From CADEDH01 sp965263455 (GTDB lineage: Bacteria; Actinomycetota; Acidimicrobiia; Acidimicrobiales; SZUA-35): a stretch of 64,000 nucleotides of DNA. The notes beneath the pieces are model-generated. The model worked only from the letters and a program-made list of their open reading frames with translations. It searched no databases and was not told where the DNA came from. Shown one piece after another: positions 1 to 9,035 of the stretch. Every line of letters starts with the position of its first letter. Position 1 is the first letter of the stretch. The position numbers were made by a program, and so were the translations under genes. The stretch covers positions 496,001 to 560,000 of the forward strand of contig CBDHHN010000002.1 in the NCBI GenBank assembly GCA_965263455.1, written 5' to 3'.

Positions 1-1
1 G

Positions 2-1234
2 GCCCGGGCCGTGGGGTCGGCGTTCTCCACGCTCGACGGCGAAGGACGGCACCGCTTCTTCCAGCTGCTGGCCACCGACTACGGGGGCGAGGAGACCGCC
101 GTCGACACCGCCATAGGTGGTGTCCTGAGGGCCCGCAGTCCGAACGAACGGCGCGAGGCCGAGGCCGAACTGCGCCAGGCCCTCGAACCCCGGCGGGAGC
201 GGTTGTTCCGCCGATTCGCCGGACTCGACGGAGGGCTCCCGTTCCTGATCGGCCTCCGGGAGGAGCTCCTGGGCCTACTCGGCCGCCATCCCGAGCTGGG
301 GCCCGTCGACCACGACCTGCGCCGCATCCTCGAGAGCTGGTTCGATGTCGCCCTGCTCCGGCTCGAACAACTGCGATGGGATTCCCCGGCGGCGTTGTTG
401 GAGAAGCTCATCGCCTACGAGGCGGTCCACGCCATCGAGTCGTGGGACGACCTCAAGGGTCGGCTGGGTGAAGGGCGGCGGTGCTACGCCTTCCTCCACC
501 CGGCCATGGGTGACGATCCGCTGATCTTCGTCGAGGTGGCGCTGACCCAGGGCATCGCCGACAGCCTGCCACCCCTGCTGGACCCGGCTTCGGACCGGAC
601 CGAGGCGGGCGAGGCCGATTCGGCCATCTTCTACTCGATCTCCAACTGCCACCGTGGGCTGGCCGGCGTCAGCCTGGGCGACTTCCTGATCAAGTCGGTG
701 GCCGAGCAACTGTCGGCCGAACTGCCCGACCTGCAGCACTTCGCCACCCTGTCCCCCCTCCCGGGCTTCCGCCGGTGGCTGGAGCGGGCCCTGGCCGCCG
801 ACGCCATCACCATCCACCAGGCCGAGCTGGACGACACCGGCCTGGCCGATCCGACCGAGGCCACCGGCCTGCTGGCGGAGCTGGTGGCCGGACCGGTGCC
901 CGGCGGCGACGACCCCCGACTCGACCGGATCCGCCCTCTGCTGCTCCGCCTGGGAGCCCAGTACCTGCTGGAGGAACGGCGGGGGGACGGCGCCCTGGAT
1001 CCGGTGGCCCGCTTCCACCTGTCGAACGGGGCCTCGATCGGACGGCTCAACTGGTGGGCCAACCCCTCGGCCGCCGGGTGGGAGCGGGGCCTGGGGATGA
1101 TGGTCAACTACCGCTACCGGCTCCGCGACATCGAGCGCAACCACGACCGCTACGTCGAAGACGGCACGGTGACGGCCGACGACGGCCTACGACGGTTGTT
1201 GGGCGCCACCGACCCGGGCCCGAAAACGGCGTGA
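2..1234 (+). CDS. Malonyl-CoA decarboxylase (5' end outside window)
   Basis: Decarboxylates malonyl-CoA to acetyl-CoA, in malonate use or control of malonyl-CoA level. The protein carries long blocks typical of the family: HPAMGDDPLIFVEVALT, then NCHRGLAGVSLGDFLIK, then the LSPLPGF segment and FHLSNGASIGRLNWWANPS. From memory, the Ser of LSPLPGF and the His of FHLSNGA match the catalytic Ser/His of the human enzyme. The frame is open to the window edge. A GTG at 11 would give 407 residues, but the family is usually about 450-490, so some N-terminal helical domain probably lies upstream. It converges on the cold shock gene across a strong hairpin. Family assignment is secure; the true start is not visible. 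Confidence 0.9.
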   Translation, partial: ARAVGSAFSTLDGEGRHRFFQLLATDYGGEETAVDTAIGGVLRARSPNERREAEAELRQALEPRRERLFRRFAGLDGGLPFLIGLREELLGLLGRHPELGPVDHDLRRILESWFDVALLRLEQLRWDSPAALLEKLIAYEAVHAIESWDDLKGRLGEGRRCYAFLHPAMGDDPLIFVEVALTQGIADSLPPLLDPASDRTEAGEADSAIFYSISNCHRGLAGVSLGDFLIKSVAEQLSAELPDLQHFATLSPLPGFRRWLERALAADAITIHQAELDDTGLADPTEATGLLAELVAGPVPGGDDPRLDRIRPLLLRLGAQYLLEERRGDGALDPVARFHLSNGASIGRLNWWANPSAAGWERGLGMMVNYRYRLRDIERNHDRYVEDGTVTADDGLRRLLGATDPGPKTA

Positions 1235-1258
1235 GGCCGCCAGGCGGCGGCCCCACGC
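1229..1258. terminator. Bidirectional hairpin terminator between convergent genes
   Basis: GCGTG (1229-1233) pairs with CACGC (1254-1258) and GGCCGCC (1235-1241) pairs with GGCGGCC (1246-1252) around an AGGC loop, with one A-C mismatch between the two stems. It lies at the end of the malonyl-CoA decarboxylase gene and faces the end of the cold shock gene. There is no T tract, as is common in high-GC actinobacteria. Confidence 0.6.
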
Positions 1259-1294
1259 GTTGTGCACGGATTGACGATCGTTGGAACGTTCCGG

Positions 1295-1495
1295 CTACAG
1301 CGGCTGGACGTTCTTGGCTTCCTCCCCTTTCCGACCCTGACCGACCTCGAACTCGACCTGCTGGCCCTGGTTCAGTGTCTTGTACCCATCCCCCACGATG
1401 TTCGAAAAATGAACGAACACATCGTCGGCGCCTTCCCGGGAAATGAAGCCGAAGCCCTTCTCGGCATTGAAGAACTTCACGGTTCCTGTAGGCAT
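1295..1495 (-). CDS. Cold shock protein CspA family
   Basis: A 66-residue single cold shock domain (five-stranded OB fold) binding single-stranded RNA/DNA, expected to act as an RNA chaperone. RNP1 is visible as KGFGFI and RNP2 as VFVHF; the N-terminus MPTGTVKFFNAEKGFGFI is canonical. The start at 1495 is preceded by GAAAGAAAGAG as ribosome binding site. A longer frame extends upstream to 1894, but that part is antisense to the next gene and not protein-like. The untranslated leader is long and contains a run of seven G (complement of 1534-1540), as is common in csp genes. Confidence 0.93.
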   Translation of the reverse strand: MPTGTVKFFNAEKGFGFISREGADDVFVHFSNIVGDGYKTLNQGQQVEFEVGQGRKGEEAKNVQPL

Positions 1496-1649
1496 GGCTC
1501 TTTCTTTCGTCAAGCTTGAAGCGACCCTTGTGGCCCCCCCAATTGACGAAGAGTGTAAATCGGCCTGCAGCCGTCCGCGCCGGGAATCTCCTCGCCGTTG
1601 ACAAATGACCAACAGCACCCTCGACCCACCGCAGACTGGATCCCCGACC

Positions 1650-2042
1650 ATGCTCGAACCACGCCACCTCGACGAGGCCGTCCTGACGTTCCTCACGGAG
1701 CGGCACCTGGCCACACTCACCACCACCGATGCCGCCGGCCGACCCCACGTGACCCCGGTGGGATTCACCTTTGAGCCGGAACGGGCGCTGGCCCGGGTCA
1801 TCACCTGGTCGGCGGCCCACAAGGTCGCCAACATCGTGCGCCGGCCGGAGGCCGAGGTGGCGGTCTGCCAGGTCGACGGCGGCCGCTGGCTCACCCTCCG
1901 GGGCCCGGCCCGGGTGACCGATGAGCCGGAGGCCGTGGCCGAAGGGGTGCGCCGCTACACCGCCCGCTACCGACCCCCGAAGCAGCGCGACGACCGGGTC
2001 GTCATCGAGATCGACGTCGTCGCCATGATGGGGCGGGCGTGA
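1650..2042 (+). CDS. PPOX-class F420/FMN-dependent oxidoreductase
   Basis: A split-barrel flavin or F420-binding protein of about 130 residues from the pyridoxamine-phosphate-oxidase-like superfamily. It shows FLTERHLATLTTTDAAGRPH, then VTPVGF, VANIVRRPEAEVAVC and the LRGPARV strand seen in TIGR03618-type proteins. Substrate cannot be read from sequence. I place the start at the ATG at 1650 because homologues begin just before the FLTE helix; an ATG at 1605 would add 15 low-complexity residues. Its TGA overlaps the ATG of coaE (TGATG), indicating translational coupling. Confidence 0.75.
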   Translation: MLEPRHLDEAVLTFLTERHLATLTTTDAAGRPHVTPVGFTFEPERALARVITWSAAHKVANIVRRPEAEVAVCQVDGGRWLTLRGPARVTDEPEAVAEGVRRYTARYRPPKQRDDRVVIEIDVVAMMGRA

Positions 2043-2668
2043 TGGGACTCGTCATCGGACTGACCGGGGGAACCGGGGTCGGCAAGTCGACGGTGGCCGG
2101 CGTCCTGGCCGAGTTGGGCGCCGTCATCGTCGATTGCGACCAGCTGGGCCGGGATGTGGCCGAACCCGGAGGCCGGGCCCACGACGCCATCATCGATCGC
2201 TTCGGACCCGGGATCCGACGACCCGACGGCTCCCTCGACCGACCCGCCTTGGGTGCCATCGTGTTCAACGACGCCGACGCCCTGGCCGACCTGAACGCCC
2301 TGACCCATCCCGCCATCGATGCCGAGATCGATGCCGCCATCGACGCCGCCGGCCCCGACGCCGTCGTCGTCCTCGACATGGCGGTGTTGGTCGAGAGCAA
2401 CCTGGGCGCGGGCCGGTACCAGGAGGTGCTGGTGATCGAGGCCCCCTTGGCCGACCGCCTCGACCGCCTGGCGAACCAGCGGGGCATGGCCCCCGACGAC
2501 GCCCGGGCCCGCATCGCCAGCCAGGCCACCGACGAGCAACGGCGTGCGGTGGCCGATGCCGTCATCGTCAACGACGCAACCCCGGTCGAACTTCGACAAC
2601 GAGTGACGACGTGGTGGAATCACCATCCCGGGCTCAAGTCTCCGGGCCCGACGGCCGACGCACAGTAG
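2042..2668 (+). CDS. coaE: Dephospho-CoA kinase
   Basis: Phosphorylates the 3'-hydroxyl of dephospho-CoA with ATP, the last step of coenzyme A synthesis in the cytosol. The P-loop GLTGGTGVGKST is at the extreme N-terminus, followed by the DCDQLGRDV substrate segment, a LID-type region (LANQRGMAPDDARARIASQ) and the C-terminal VIVND motif. At 208 residues it has the usual length for a single-domain CoaE. A GTG at 2039 precedes the ATG, but the ATG overlaps the upstream stop and gives the canonical N-terminus. Confidence 0.95.
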   Translation: MGLVIGLTGGTGVGKSTVAGVLAELGAVIVDCDQLGRDVAEPGGRAHDAIIDRFGPGIRRPDGSLDRPALGAIVFNDADALADLNALTHPAIDAEIDAAIDAAGPDAVVVLDMAVLVESNLGAGRYQEVLVIEAPLADRLDRLANQRGMAPDDARARIASQATDEQRRAVADAVIVNDATPVELRQRVTTWWNHHPGLKSPGPTADAQ

Positions 2669-2760
2669 GCGATTGTTCTGAGCTGCCGCTGGAACATCCC
2701 CACCTTCACCTACGATGCAATTGATGCCGCTCAAGGGTGCGCGGCGCTGGAGACAAAATC

Positions 2761-2940
2761 ATGCATACGACGGTTGATCCCACACTGATGTTGGGTCGCT
2801 ACTCGCAGGTCGTCACCCCGGAGGGGGTGGTGAGCGGGACCATTCTGGCCGTTGGGGCCAAGGGCATCTCGCTCGCCGTGAACCGTGAGGTCATCCGGAT
2901 TTCCCCGGCCGACATCCACGGCATCAGCGCCGCCTACTGA
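2761..2940 (+). CDS. Small hypothetical protein (59 aa)
   Basis: A short protein starting MHTTVDPTLMLGRYSQVVTP. I do not recognise it. It alternates small beta-prone segments (VVSGTILAVGAKGISLAV, then REVIRISPADIHGI) and has no cysteine, signal peptide or membrane segment, so a small cytosolic beta fold is likely. The ATG at 2761 is preceded by GGAGAC at good distance; an upstream ATG at 2737 lacks a ribosome binding site. A hairpin follows the stop. Confidence 0.5.
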   Translation: MHTTVDPTLMLGRYSQVVTPEGVVSGTILAVGAKGISLAVNREVIRISPADIHGISAAY

Positions 2941-2959
2941 TCGCTTCTCGGGGCCGCAG

Positions 2960-2989
2960 CGTCTGCCGACCCACGGCCGTCGGCAGACG
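2960..2989 (+). terminator. Hairpin after small hypothetical gene
   Basis: Perfect 11-bp inverted repeat CGTCTGCCGAC / GTCGGCAGACG (2960-2970 and 2979-2989) with an 8-nt loop, 20 nt after the stop of the small gene and before the promoter of the FHA-protease gene. There is no T tract. Confidence 0.5.
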
Positions 2990-3026
2990 GTTGGGCTGAA
3001 CCCCGGTCTCGGTCCCGACTCCATAC

Positions 3027-3054
3027 TTGTCATCGCGTCTCAACGCGTTACGGT
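3027..3054 (+). promoter_or_regulatory. Promoter of FHA-protease gene with inverted repeat in spacer
   Basis: TTGTCA (3027-3032) and TACGGT (3049-3054) are spaced 16 bp, a good fit to housekeeping-sigma promoters. The spacer contains the inverted repeat CGCGT-CTCA-ACGCG (3034-3047), a possible operator. The start codon lies about 50 nt downstream. Confidence 0.45.
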
Positions 3055-3102
3055 TGGGTGTACTCGTCGCGGGGCGAGCCTAGGGCAACGCACGGAGATG
3101 GC

Positions 3103-6100
3103 ATGCAGGATCTACGAATCGCCTGGCCTGGTGGGGAGCAGACCTTCACCCCGGCCGATTCACCCGTCCTCATCGGCCGTTCGGCCGACGCCGACGTCGT
3201 CCTGACCGAGCCCGCCATCTCCCGCCGGCATCTGGAGTTCGTGCGCCTCGGCGGCAGTTGGATAGCCAATGACGCCTCGACCCACGGCACGTATGCCGTC
3301 GGGGTTCGAATGGCGCCCAGTTGGACCGTGGCCGAGGCCCGGACCCTGCGCCTCGGGGGCACTGCAGGCGTGGAGGTGATCGTCGGGCTGATCGACGCCG
3401 AGGACGCCGCCCACGAGGGGGCCGGGGGCGCCCCGGCGCCGCCCCGGACGCCGGCGTCGTCATCGTCGACCCGCGGCCCCGGCGGGGCCCGGACGGTGAC
3501 GCCCTCGAACGATGCCACCGGCATGGTGCCGGTGGTTCCCCAGACCCCGGCGGCCCGTACCGCAGTCCCGGCACCGGTCGGCGGCCCACCGAGCGACACC
3601 GTGGTGCTGCGAACCTCGGACACCGACCTGCCGTCGGGGCGGGCCCCGATGGGAACCCCCGACTCCGGACCATCGGGGACGGTGGTCCTGACCCCTGCCG
3701 GCCCACCGGCGGGCCGGCAGGTCCCGGCTGCGCCGCAGAGCCCGTTGGCCCCGACAGCGCCTCCGGCGCCGGAGCCTCCGACCCCGTCGACACCCTCGGC
3801 CGACGAGCCCGCAACCGAACAACTCGCCACCCCCGACGAGCCCTCGGCCGACGAGCCCGCAACCGAACAACTCGCCACCCCCGACGAGCCCTCGGCCGAC
3901 GAGCCCGCAACCGAACAACTCGCCACTCCCGACGAGGTTGCGGGGGCGAAGGTCGACTCGCCGGCCCCGCCGACCCGACCGGATCGGGACGAGGCGCCCG
4001 GCGACAGGGCCCCGAGCATCGGGTCACTCCTGGCCGAAGCGGGCGGCCCGCCCTCACCCGGACCGCCGAGCGGAGCGAATCCGGCACCGCCGCTCCAGCC
4101 GCCGGCCTCGGCCGAGCCGGTCCGGGCCGTGCCGGAACCGCCCGGTCCCGGACCGCGCTCCGTCCCGGACCCGACGGCCGACGAGGTGCACCCGACGACC
4201 CCTGGCTCGGAGCCCGCCGCCGAGACCGAGATCGTCGCCGCGCCCCAACAACCGACGGTCGAGCACGAGATTGAGGTCGAGACGCAGCTCATCGCCCCAG
4301 CCGACAAGGTCGAGACCGACGTCGAAGCAGGAGTCGAGCCCACCGCCGACCAGCCGACGGTCGAGCACGAGATCGGGATCGAGGGCGAGGCGGAGGCGGA
4401 GGGCGAGGGCGAGGCCGAGGTCGAGACGCAGCTCATCGCCCCGGCCGACGAGGTGGAGGTCGAGGCCGAGACGCAGCTCATCGCCCCGGTCGACACGGCT
4501 GCCGAACCCGGGCGGCCGCACGACGTCGAGGCCAGCGTCGAGCCGACCCCTGGGAACGGGATCGATGTCGAATCCGAGGTGGAGACCGAGGACGAGATCG
4601 ATGTCGAATCCGAGGCCGAATCCGAGGCCGAGGACGAGGTCGAATCCGAGGTCGAATCCGAGGTCGAGGTCGAGGTCGACTACGGGGTGGCAGGGTCACC
4701 GTTGGCGCCCACCGACACCATGTTGCTGGGCAGCCCGGGGCCCGCCACCAACGGCACGGCAGCCCCGACCTCCGACACCGTGAGCCTCGGCTTCCATCGA
4801 CCGGCGCCGGAGCCGGAGGCACCACCCGCCCCATCGGCCTTCCCCGAAGCCCCCGGGACCGGCGGACCGCCTGCGCCCCCTGATCCGACACCGCCGGAGC
4901 ACATCGCTGCGGCCGACGCGTTGGCCCCTGACCCGCCGACGCCGACGGCACCACCCCCGGTCGAGGCGCCGTTGGTCGATGCACCATCGGTTTTCGACCG
5001 GACCCACGTCATCGGTGCGGAGGGCGCAGCCTCACCGGCCTCTCCACCGCTGCCTCCCCCCTCGACCTCGGCGCCCGCCATCCCACCGATGCCCCCCGGA
5101 GGCCCAGCGCGCCCGGCGGCGGCACCGCCTCCGACCCCGGTCCGTCCCGACCCGGGAGTGGTCCACGAGACCCCGCCGCCCGGCTCGGATCCGGCCCCGT
5201 ACCAGAGCCGCCGGATCACGCCCTCGCCCGCCCGCCCTCCGGCCGAGGCGTCGGAGACGATCATCAGCGACAACAGCCTGCAGCTGTCGGTCGACGGTCG
5301 GGACTACACGTTCCTGCCCGGCGTGGTCGTGACCGTGGGTCGTGACCCGTCCTGTCTGGTCCAGTTGGAGGAACGGCACTCGCTGGTCTCCCGCCGTCAC
5401 CTGGAGATCGAGCACCGCGACGGCGATTGGTGGATCAACGACATCTCGAGCAAGGGCACCTACATCGACGGCCGCCGGGTGTCCGGTGTCTACAAGGCCG
5501 AGGGCGCCTTTCTGACCCAACTCGGCGACGACGACGCCGGGACACCGATGCGGGTGATCACCGCCGGCGAGCATCGGGCCCCCCGCTCGTTCAACGTGGC
5601 CCTGGTGGTGGCGCTGGCCGCCCTGGTGGTGGCCGCCGTGGTCGCCCTGTGGTTCGTGGTCGGAGGTGGCGACGGCCAGGCCACACCCGTCGCCACCGAC
5701 GCCACCGTCCCGGCGACGGCGGCCCCCGCCGTCACCCCCTCGGACATGAGCGCCGCCGATCTGGCCCGGGCCAAGCAGGCGACCGTGCTGTTGCTGGCCG
5801 AGCAGGGCTTCGGGTCCGGCTTCTTCGTGACCGAGAACCTGATCCTCACCAACCAGCACGTGGCGGTTCTGGACGAGAACCTGAGCGTGGCCGTGTCCCG
5901 CACGGTCGACGACGCGGCACAGGTCGAGTTCGCGGCGGAGACCGTGGCCAACCACCCGTTCCTCGACATCGCCGTTCTCCGGCTGACCATCGATCGCAAC
6001 GGGAACCCGGTGACCGACTCCGGCCTCGAGCCCGTGCCGATCGGCGACAGCAACAGCCTGGTGCTGGGCGACGAGGTCCTAAACACCGGGTTCGCCTTCG

Positions 6101-6462
6101 ACCTCTCGCCCGCCGGGCTCGACGACATGGGCGACCTGCTCCTGCCCGCGGTCTCGACCACCAGCGGGGAGGCGGCCAACTTCTCGATCTGGCCCGGCTG
6201 TTCCAACCCGACCCAGGCCGAGTTCCTCCCCATCGACGCCCCCGAGGGCGTTCGCTGCAGCCCCGACGGTGACCTGACCCGAGCCGTGGTGATCTCCACC
6301 TTCTCCTCCGGCCAGGGGGCCTCCGGCAGCCCGGTGTTCAAGGGCGGCGAAGTGGTCGCCGTGGTGTTCTCCGGCCCGGAGGGCAACGAGAACGCCGGCC
6401 GAAACATCGCCACCAACGCCTTCGCCGACTGGCTCGACGACGTGATCGCCGACAACAGCTGA
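3103..6462 (+). CDS. FHA - acidic/proline linker - FHA - membrane segment - trypsin-like serine protease
   Basis: A 1119-residue protein. The first FHA domain (about 1-95) has VLIGRSADADVVL and SRRHLEF, the phosphothreonine-binding core. A roughly 600-residue low-complexity linker rich in Pro, Glu, Asp and Val follows, with repeats. A second FHA domain (about 726-825) has VTVGRDPSCLVQL, SLVSRRHLEI and SSKGTYIDG. One membrane helix lies at about 832-854, then a trypsin-like domain with an apparently intact triad: His919 (NQHV), Asp955 (FLDIAVL) and Ser1074 (GASGSP). Predicted topology is FHA domains inside and protease outside. The ATG at 3103 follows CGGAGA; a GTG at 3058 is less likely. It sits just upstream of a membrane Ser/Thr kinase, whose phosphothreonines the FHA domains may read (inference). 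Confidence 0.85.
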   Translation: MQDLRIAWPGGEQTFTPADSPVLIGRSADADVVLTEPAISRRHLEFVRLGGSWIANDASTHGTYAVGVRMAPSWTVAEARTLRLGGTAGVEVIVGLIDAEDAAHEGAGGAPAPPRTPASSSSTRGPGGARTVTPSNDATGMVPVVPQTPAARTAVPAPVGGPPSDTVVLRTSDTDLPSGRAPMGTPDSGPSGTVVLTPAGPPAGRQVPAAPQSPLAPTAPPAPEPPTPSTPSADEPATEQLATPDEPSADEPATEQLATPDEPSADEPATEQLATPDEVAGAKVDSPAPPTRPDRDEAPGDRAPSIGSLLAEAGGPPSPGPPSGANPAPPLQPPASAEPVRAVPEPPGPGPRSVPDPTADEVHPTTPGSEPAAETEIVAAPQQPTVEHEIEVETQLIAPADKVETDVEAGVEPTADQPTVEHEIGIEGEAEAEGEGEAEVETQLIAPADEVEVEAETQLIAPVDTAAEPGRPHDVEASVEPTPGNGIDVESEVETEDEIDVESEAESEAEDEVESEVESEVEVEVDYGVAGSPLAPTDTMLLGSPGPATNGTAAPTSDTVSLGFHRPAPEPEAPPAPSAFPEAPGTGGPPAPPDPTPPEHIAAADALAPDPPTPTAPPPVEAPLVDAPSVFDRTHVIGAEGAASPASPPLPPPSTSAPAIPPMPPGGPARPAAAPPPTPVRPDPGVVHETPPPGSDPAPYQSRRITPSPARPPAEASETIISDNSLQLSVDGRDYTFLPGVVVTVGRDPSCLVQLEERHSLVSRRHLEIEHRDGDWWINDISSKGTYIDGRRVSGVYKAEGAFLTQLGDDDAGTPMRVITAGEHRAPRSFNVALVVALAALVVAAVVALWFVVGGGDGQATPVATDATVPATAAPAVTPSDMSAADLARAKQATVLLLAEQGFGSGFFVTENLILTNQHVAVLDENLSVAVSRTVDDAAQVEFAAETVANHPFLDIAVLRLTIDRNGNPVTDSGLEPVPIGDSNSLVLGDEVLNTGFAFDLSPAGLDDMGDLLLPAVSTTSGEAANFSIWPGCSNPTQAEFLPIDAPEGVRCSPDGDLTRAVVISTFSSGQGASGSPVFKGGEVVAVVFSGPEGNENAGRNIATNAFADWLDDVIADNS
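3793..3936 (+). repeat. Three tandem 48-bp coding repeats
   Basis: Three head-to-tail 48-bp copies (3793-3840, 3841-3888, 3889-3936), nearly identical, encoding the 16-residue unit PSADEPATEQLATPDE in the linker between the FHA domains. The unit preserves the reading frame. Confidence 0.9.
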
Positions 6463-6562
6463 GCCGAGGTGCAGAAGGACACATGGGCCGCGGTTCGCCA
6501 CCGCAGCTACACTCGCAGTCTTATCTGCTAAACACCCTGGTGGGAGTAGCGGGACGTTCGTT

Positions 6563-8275
6563 GTGGAAACTCTGAACCTGGGGATCGACGGGCTCGACGA
6601 CATCGAGCAGATCGGTAGAGGAGGCTCCTCCCGCGTCTATCGAGCCATCCAGGTCGAACTCGATCGTCCCGTGGCCCTGAAGGTACTGAAGGCCGGCGAC
6701 GACCCCAACGTGGTCCGGCGCTTCGACCGTGAGCGGCGGGCCATGGGTCGGTTGTCGATCCACGAAGGCATCGTCCCGGTCTACAGCACCGGTCTGACCG
6801 ACCGCGGCGAGCCCTATCTGATCATGCCGTTCTACGCCAACGGCTCCCTCCAGGACCGCCTGACCGAGGGGCCGATGCCCTGGGGCGAGGCCGTCAGGTA
6901 CGTGGCCGCCGCGGCCAAGACCATGGCCGCAGCCCACGAGGCGGGCGTCGTGCACCTCGATCTCAAGCCGGCCAACATCCTGCTCTCGTCGGACAATCTG
7001 CCCCGGATCGCCGACTTCGGGATCGCCAAGCTGGTCAACGAGGTCACCAACGTGACCAACACCGGCGCCGCCTTCACCCCGACCTACAGCTCACCCGAGA
7101 TCCTGCTCGGCGGCGCCGCCACCGCCGCCTCCGACGTGTACGGGCTGGCCGCCACCCTGTGGGCCCTCCTGGCCGGGAGGCCACCGTTCCGCTCCCCCGA
7201 CTCCGAGGACAACGCCCTGATGGCGGTGGTCGGCCGAGTGGTTCACCAACCGATCGAGAGCCTCCGCCACCTGGCGCCCGATGAGATCTGCGCCGTCGTG
7301 GAGCGGGGCATGGCCAAGGAGCCCGGTGACCGCTACCCCACCGCCACCGAGTTCGCCTCGGCCCTGACCGACGCATCCAACGCGGCGCAGGCCCGGGAGT
7401 CGGTCGACATCGGACCCATCGTGGGTCCGGGCCGCCCGGCGGCCGAGCGGGACGCGCTCGACGGGAGCCGGGTTCTGCAGTTCGAAGCGCCGGTCCGGCC
7501 CGGGTTCAAACCGGCACCGCCACCGGCGCGTCCGCCGATCGGCAGCGGTGAGCTCGATCGTTGGCTCCTGACCGGTGGCGTCGCGGTGGCCGCCCTCATC
7601 GCCCTGATCGCCGTGGTGGTGGCCCTGGGTCGCCTCGGCTCCGACGATGGCGGTGACCAGTCCGACGTCGACAGCAGCGTCGAGGGGACCGCCCCCGGCC
7701 CCGACGACAGTCTGGGCGCCAACCCGAGCCAGCCCGGTGAGGACGGGGCCGACGACTCCGACCAGCCCAACGGTCCGGTCGCCACCAATCCCACCCTTAC
7801 CACCGTCTCGACGACCGGTACGACCGAGCGCACCACGACCTCGGCGTCGACCAACTCCACCGAGACCACGATCGGGTCGTCGGCCACGACCGATACCAGC
7901 GAGTCGACGACGAGCACCACCGAGCCGACCACCACGAGTTCGACGACGACCACGACCACGACGACGACCACCACGACGACGACCACCACCGCCCCGCTGC
8001 CGACCCTGGCCCCGCCGGAGGATCTGGAGGCGTCGGTGGTCGGTTCGGACGTGACCCTCGAGTGGCGGCCGCCGGACGAGACGGGCGGCCTCAGCGGCTA
8101 TCGGATCACCCGAGACGGCAGCGAGCTGGTGGCCAACGTCGGACCCGATGTCACCTCGCATCAGATCATCGGCCTCGACTCCGGTGAACACACGTTCCGG
8201 GTTCGCGCCCTCGGCACCGAGGGCGTGATCCTGCGCTCCGTGCCGAGCCCCCCGGTCGCCGTCACCATTCCCTGA
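6563..8275 (+). CDS. Membrane Ser/Thr protein kinase with extracellular fibronectin III domain
   Basis: A 570-residue Hanks-type kinase of the PknB kind. The kinase domain (about 10-270) is intact: glycine loop IGRGGSSRVY, Lys40 (VALK), catalytic H131-L-D133-LKPAN138 and D151-F-G. A proline-rich stretch is followed by a single membrane helix (about 335-357), an outside spacer of Ser/Thr/Asp including 16 consecutive threonines (DNA 7943-7990), and a fibronectin III domain (about 483-570). The start is GTG at 6563. It lies 100 bp after the FHA-protease gene in the same direction, so the pair probably forms a signalling module. A paralogue with a dead active site is encoded at 15739-18567. Confidence 0.92.
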   Translation: METLNLGIDGLDDIEQIGRGGSSRVYRAIQVELDRPVALKVLKAGDDPNVVRRFDRERRAMGRLSIHEGIVPVYSTGLTDRGEPYLIMPFYANGSLQDRLTEGPMPWGEAVRYVAAAAKTMAAAHEAGVVHLDLKPANILLSSDNLPRIADFGIAKLVNEVTNVTNTGAAFTPTYSSPEILLGGAATAASDVYGLAATLWALLAGRPPFRSPDSEDNALMAVVGRVVHQPIESLRHLAPDEICAVVERGMAKEPGDRYPTATEFASALTDASNAAQARESVDIGPIVGPGRPAAERDALDGSRVLQFEAPVRPGFKPAPPPARPPIGSGELDRWLLTGGVAVAALIALIAVVVALGRLGSDDGGDQSDVDSSVEGTAPGPDDSLGANPSQPGEDGADDSDQPNGPVATNPTLTTVSTTGTTERTTTSASTNSTETTIGSSATTDTSESTTSTTEPTTTSSTTTTTTTTTTTTTTTTAPLPTLAPPEDLEASVVGSDVTLEWRPPDETGGLSGYRITRDGSELVANVGPDVTSHQIIGLDSGEHTFRVRALGTEGVILRSVPSPPVAVTIP

Positions 8276-8429
8276 TCAGCGGCGCCTACACCATCTCGAT
8301 CCGCTTGTCACGTGACATTCGGATGGTCTTTGTGTCGCCTTCGATGCGATCTCGGACGGCTCACGGGAACCGGTTTAAGGTACACGGGTTGTCAAGTGGG
8401 CTGACACACGAAAGCAGGGAACAGCACCT

Positions 8430-8993
8430 ATGGGTACCGACGCCGCGGCCGAGATCGACTACTGCGAACACGACGAGATGCGGGCGGCGTGCCTGGAATG
8501 CCTGGCCATGCCGAAGAAGGTGACTCCCCAACAGGTGAGTGCGCCCCGGGCGACCAAGAACCCCTCGAGTGAGACCGACAAGATCTCCCCGCTCGGCGGC
8601 GACCTCGACATGTCGATGCCGGTCGACGTGGTGGAGCCCCTTATCGGTGCCGACTGGCTGTGGGCCCGGACCTTCCCCCACTATCTCCGCCGCTCGGGCT
8701 GGATCTACCTGCGGTGCAACGGCACCCTCCAGGCCCGGGTCAAGGTGACCAAGGTCGTGTGGCGCTCGGAGCGCAAGATCCCGACCGTCGGGGCCTACGA
8801 GGACCTCGGCCCGGGCATGGCCCTGCAGCTCGACCCTCGAACCTGGGACGATTCGATCGACATCGCCCTCGGTGACCTGGCAGCCCAGCAGGAACACGGC
8901 TACCGCTACCTCCTGACCAACGACGACGGCTCGGTGACCCACTATCGGGGCGGCCGGCCCGTGGCCGACACCGACGACGACGACCTGGACTGA
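8430..8993 (+). CDS. Hypothetical protein with N-terminal Cys/His cluster
   Basis: A 187-residue protein I do not recognise. The N-terminus carries YCEHDEMRAACLEC, a compact C-x-H/C-x2-C pattern that could bind zinc. After a polar linker comes a globular part with DWLWARTFPHYLRRSGWIYL and a C-terminal beta-rich stretch, ending in an acidic tail DTDDDDLD. No signal peptide or membrane helix. The ATG at 8430 follows CAGGGA. The upstream intergenic region (8276-8429) holds a perfect palindrome GTCACGTGAC at 8307-8316, a possible operator. Confidence 0.6.
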   Translation: MGTDAAAEIDYCEHDEMRAACLECLAMPKKVTPQQVSAPRATKNPSSETDKISPLGGDLDMSMPVDVVEPLIGADWLWARTFPHYLRRSGWIYLRCNGTLQARVKVTKVVWRSERKIPTVGAYEDLGPGMALQLDPRTWDDSIDIALGDLAAQQEHGYRYLLTNDDGSVTHYRGGRPVADTDDDDLD

Positions 8994-9035
8994 TCTACAC
9001 CCCGGGGCCGTCGGTCCGGCTCCGGGGTCCCGCGA

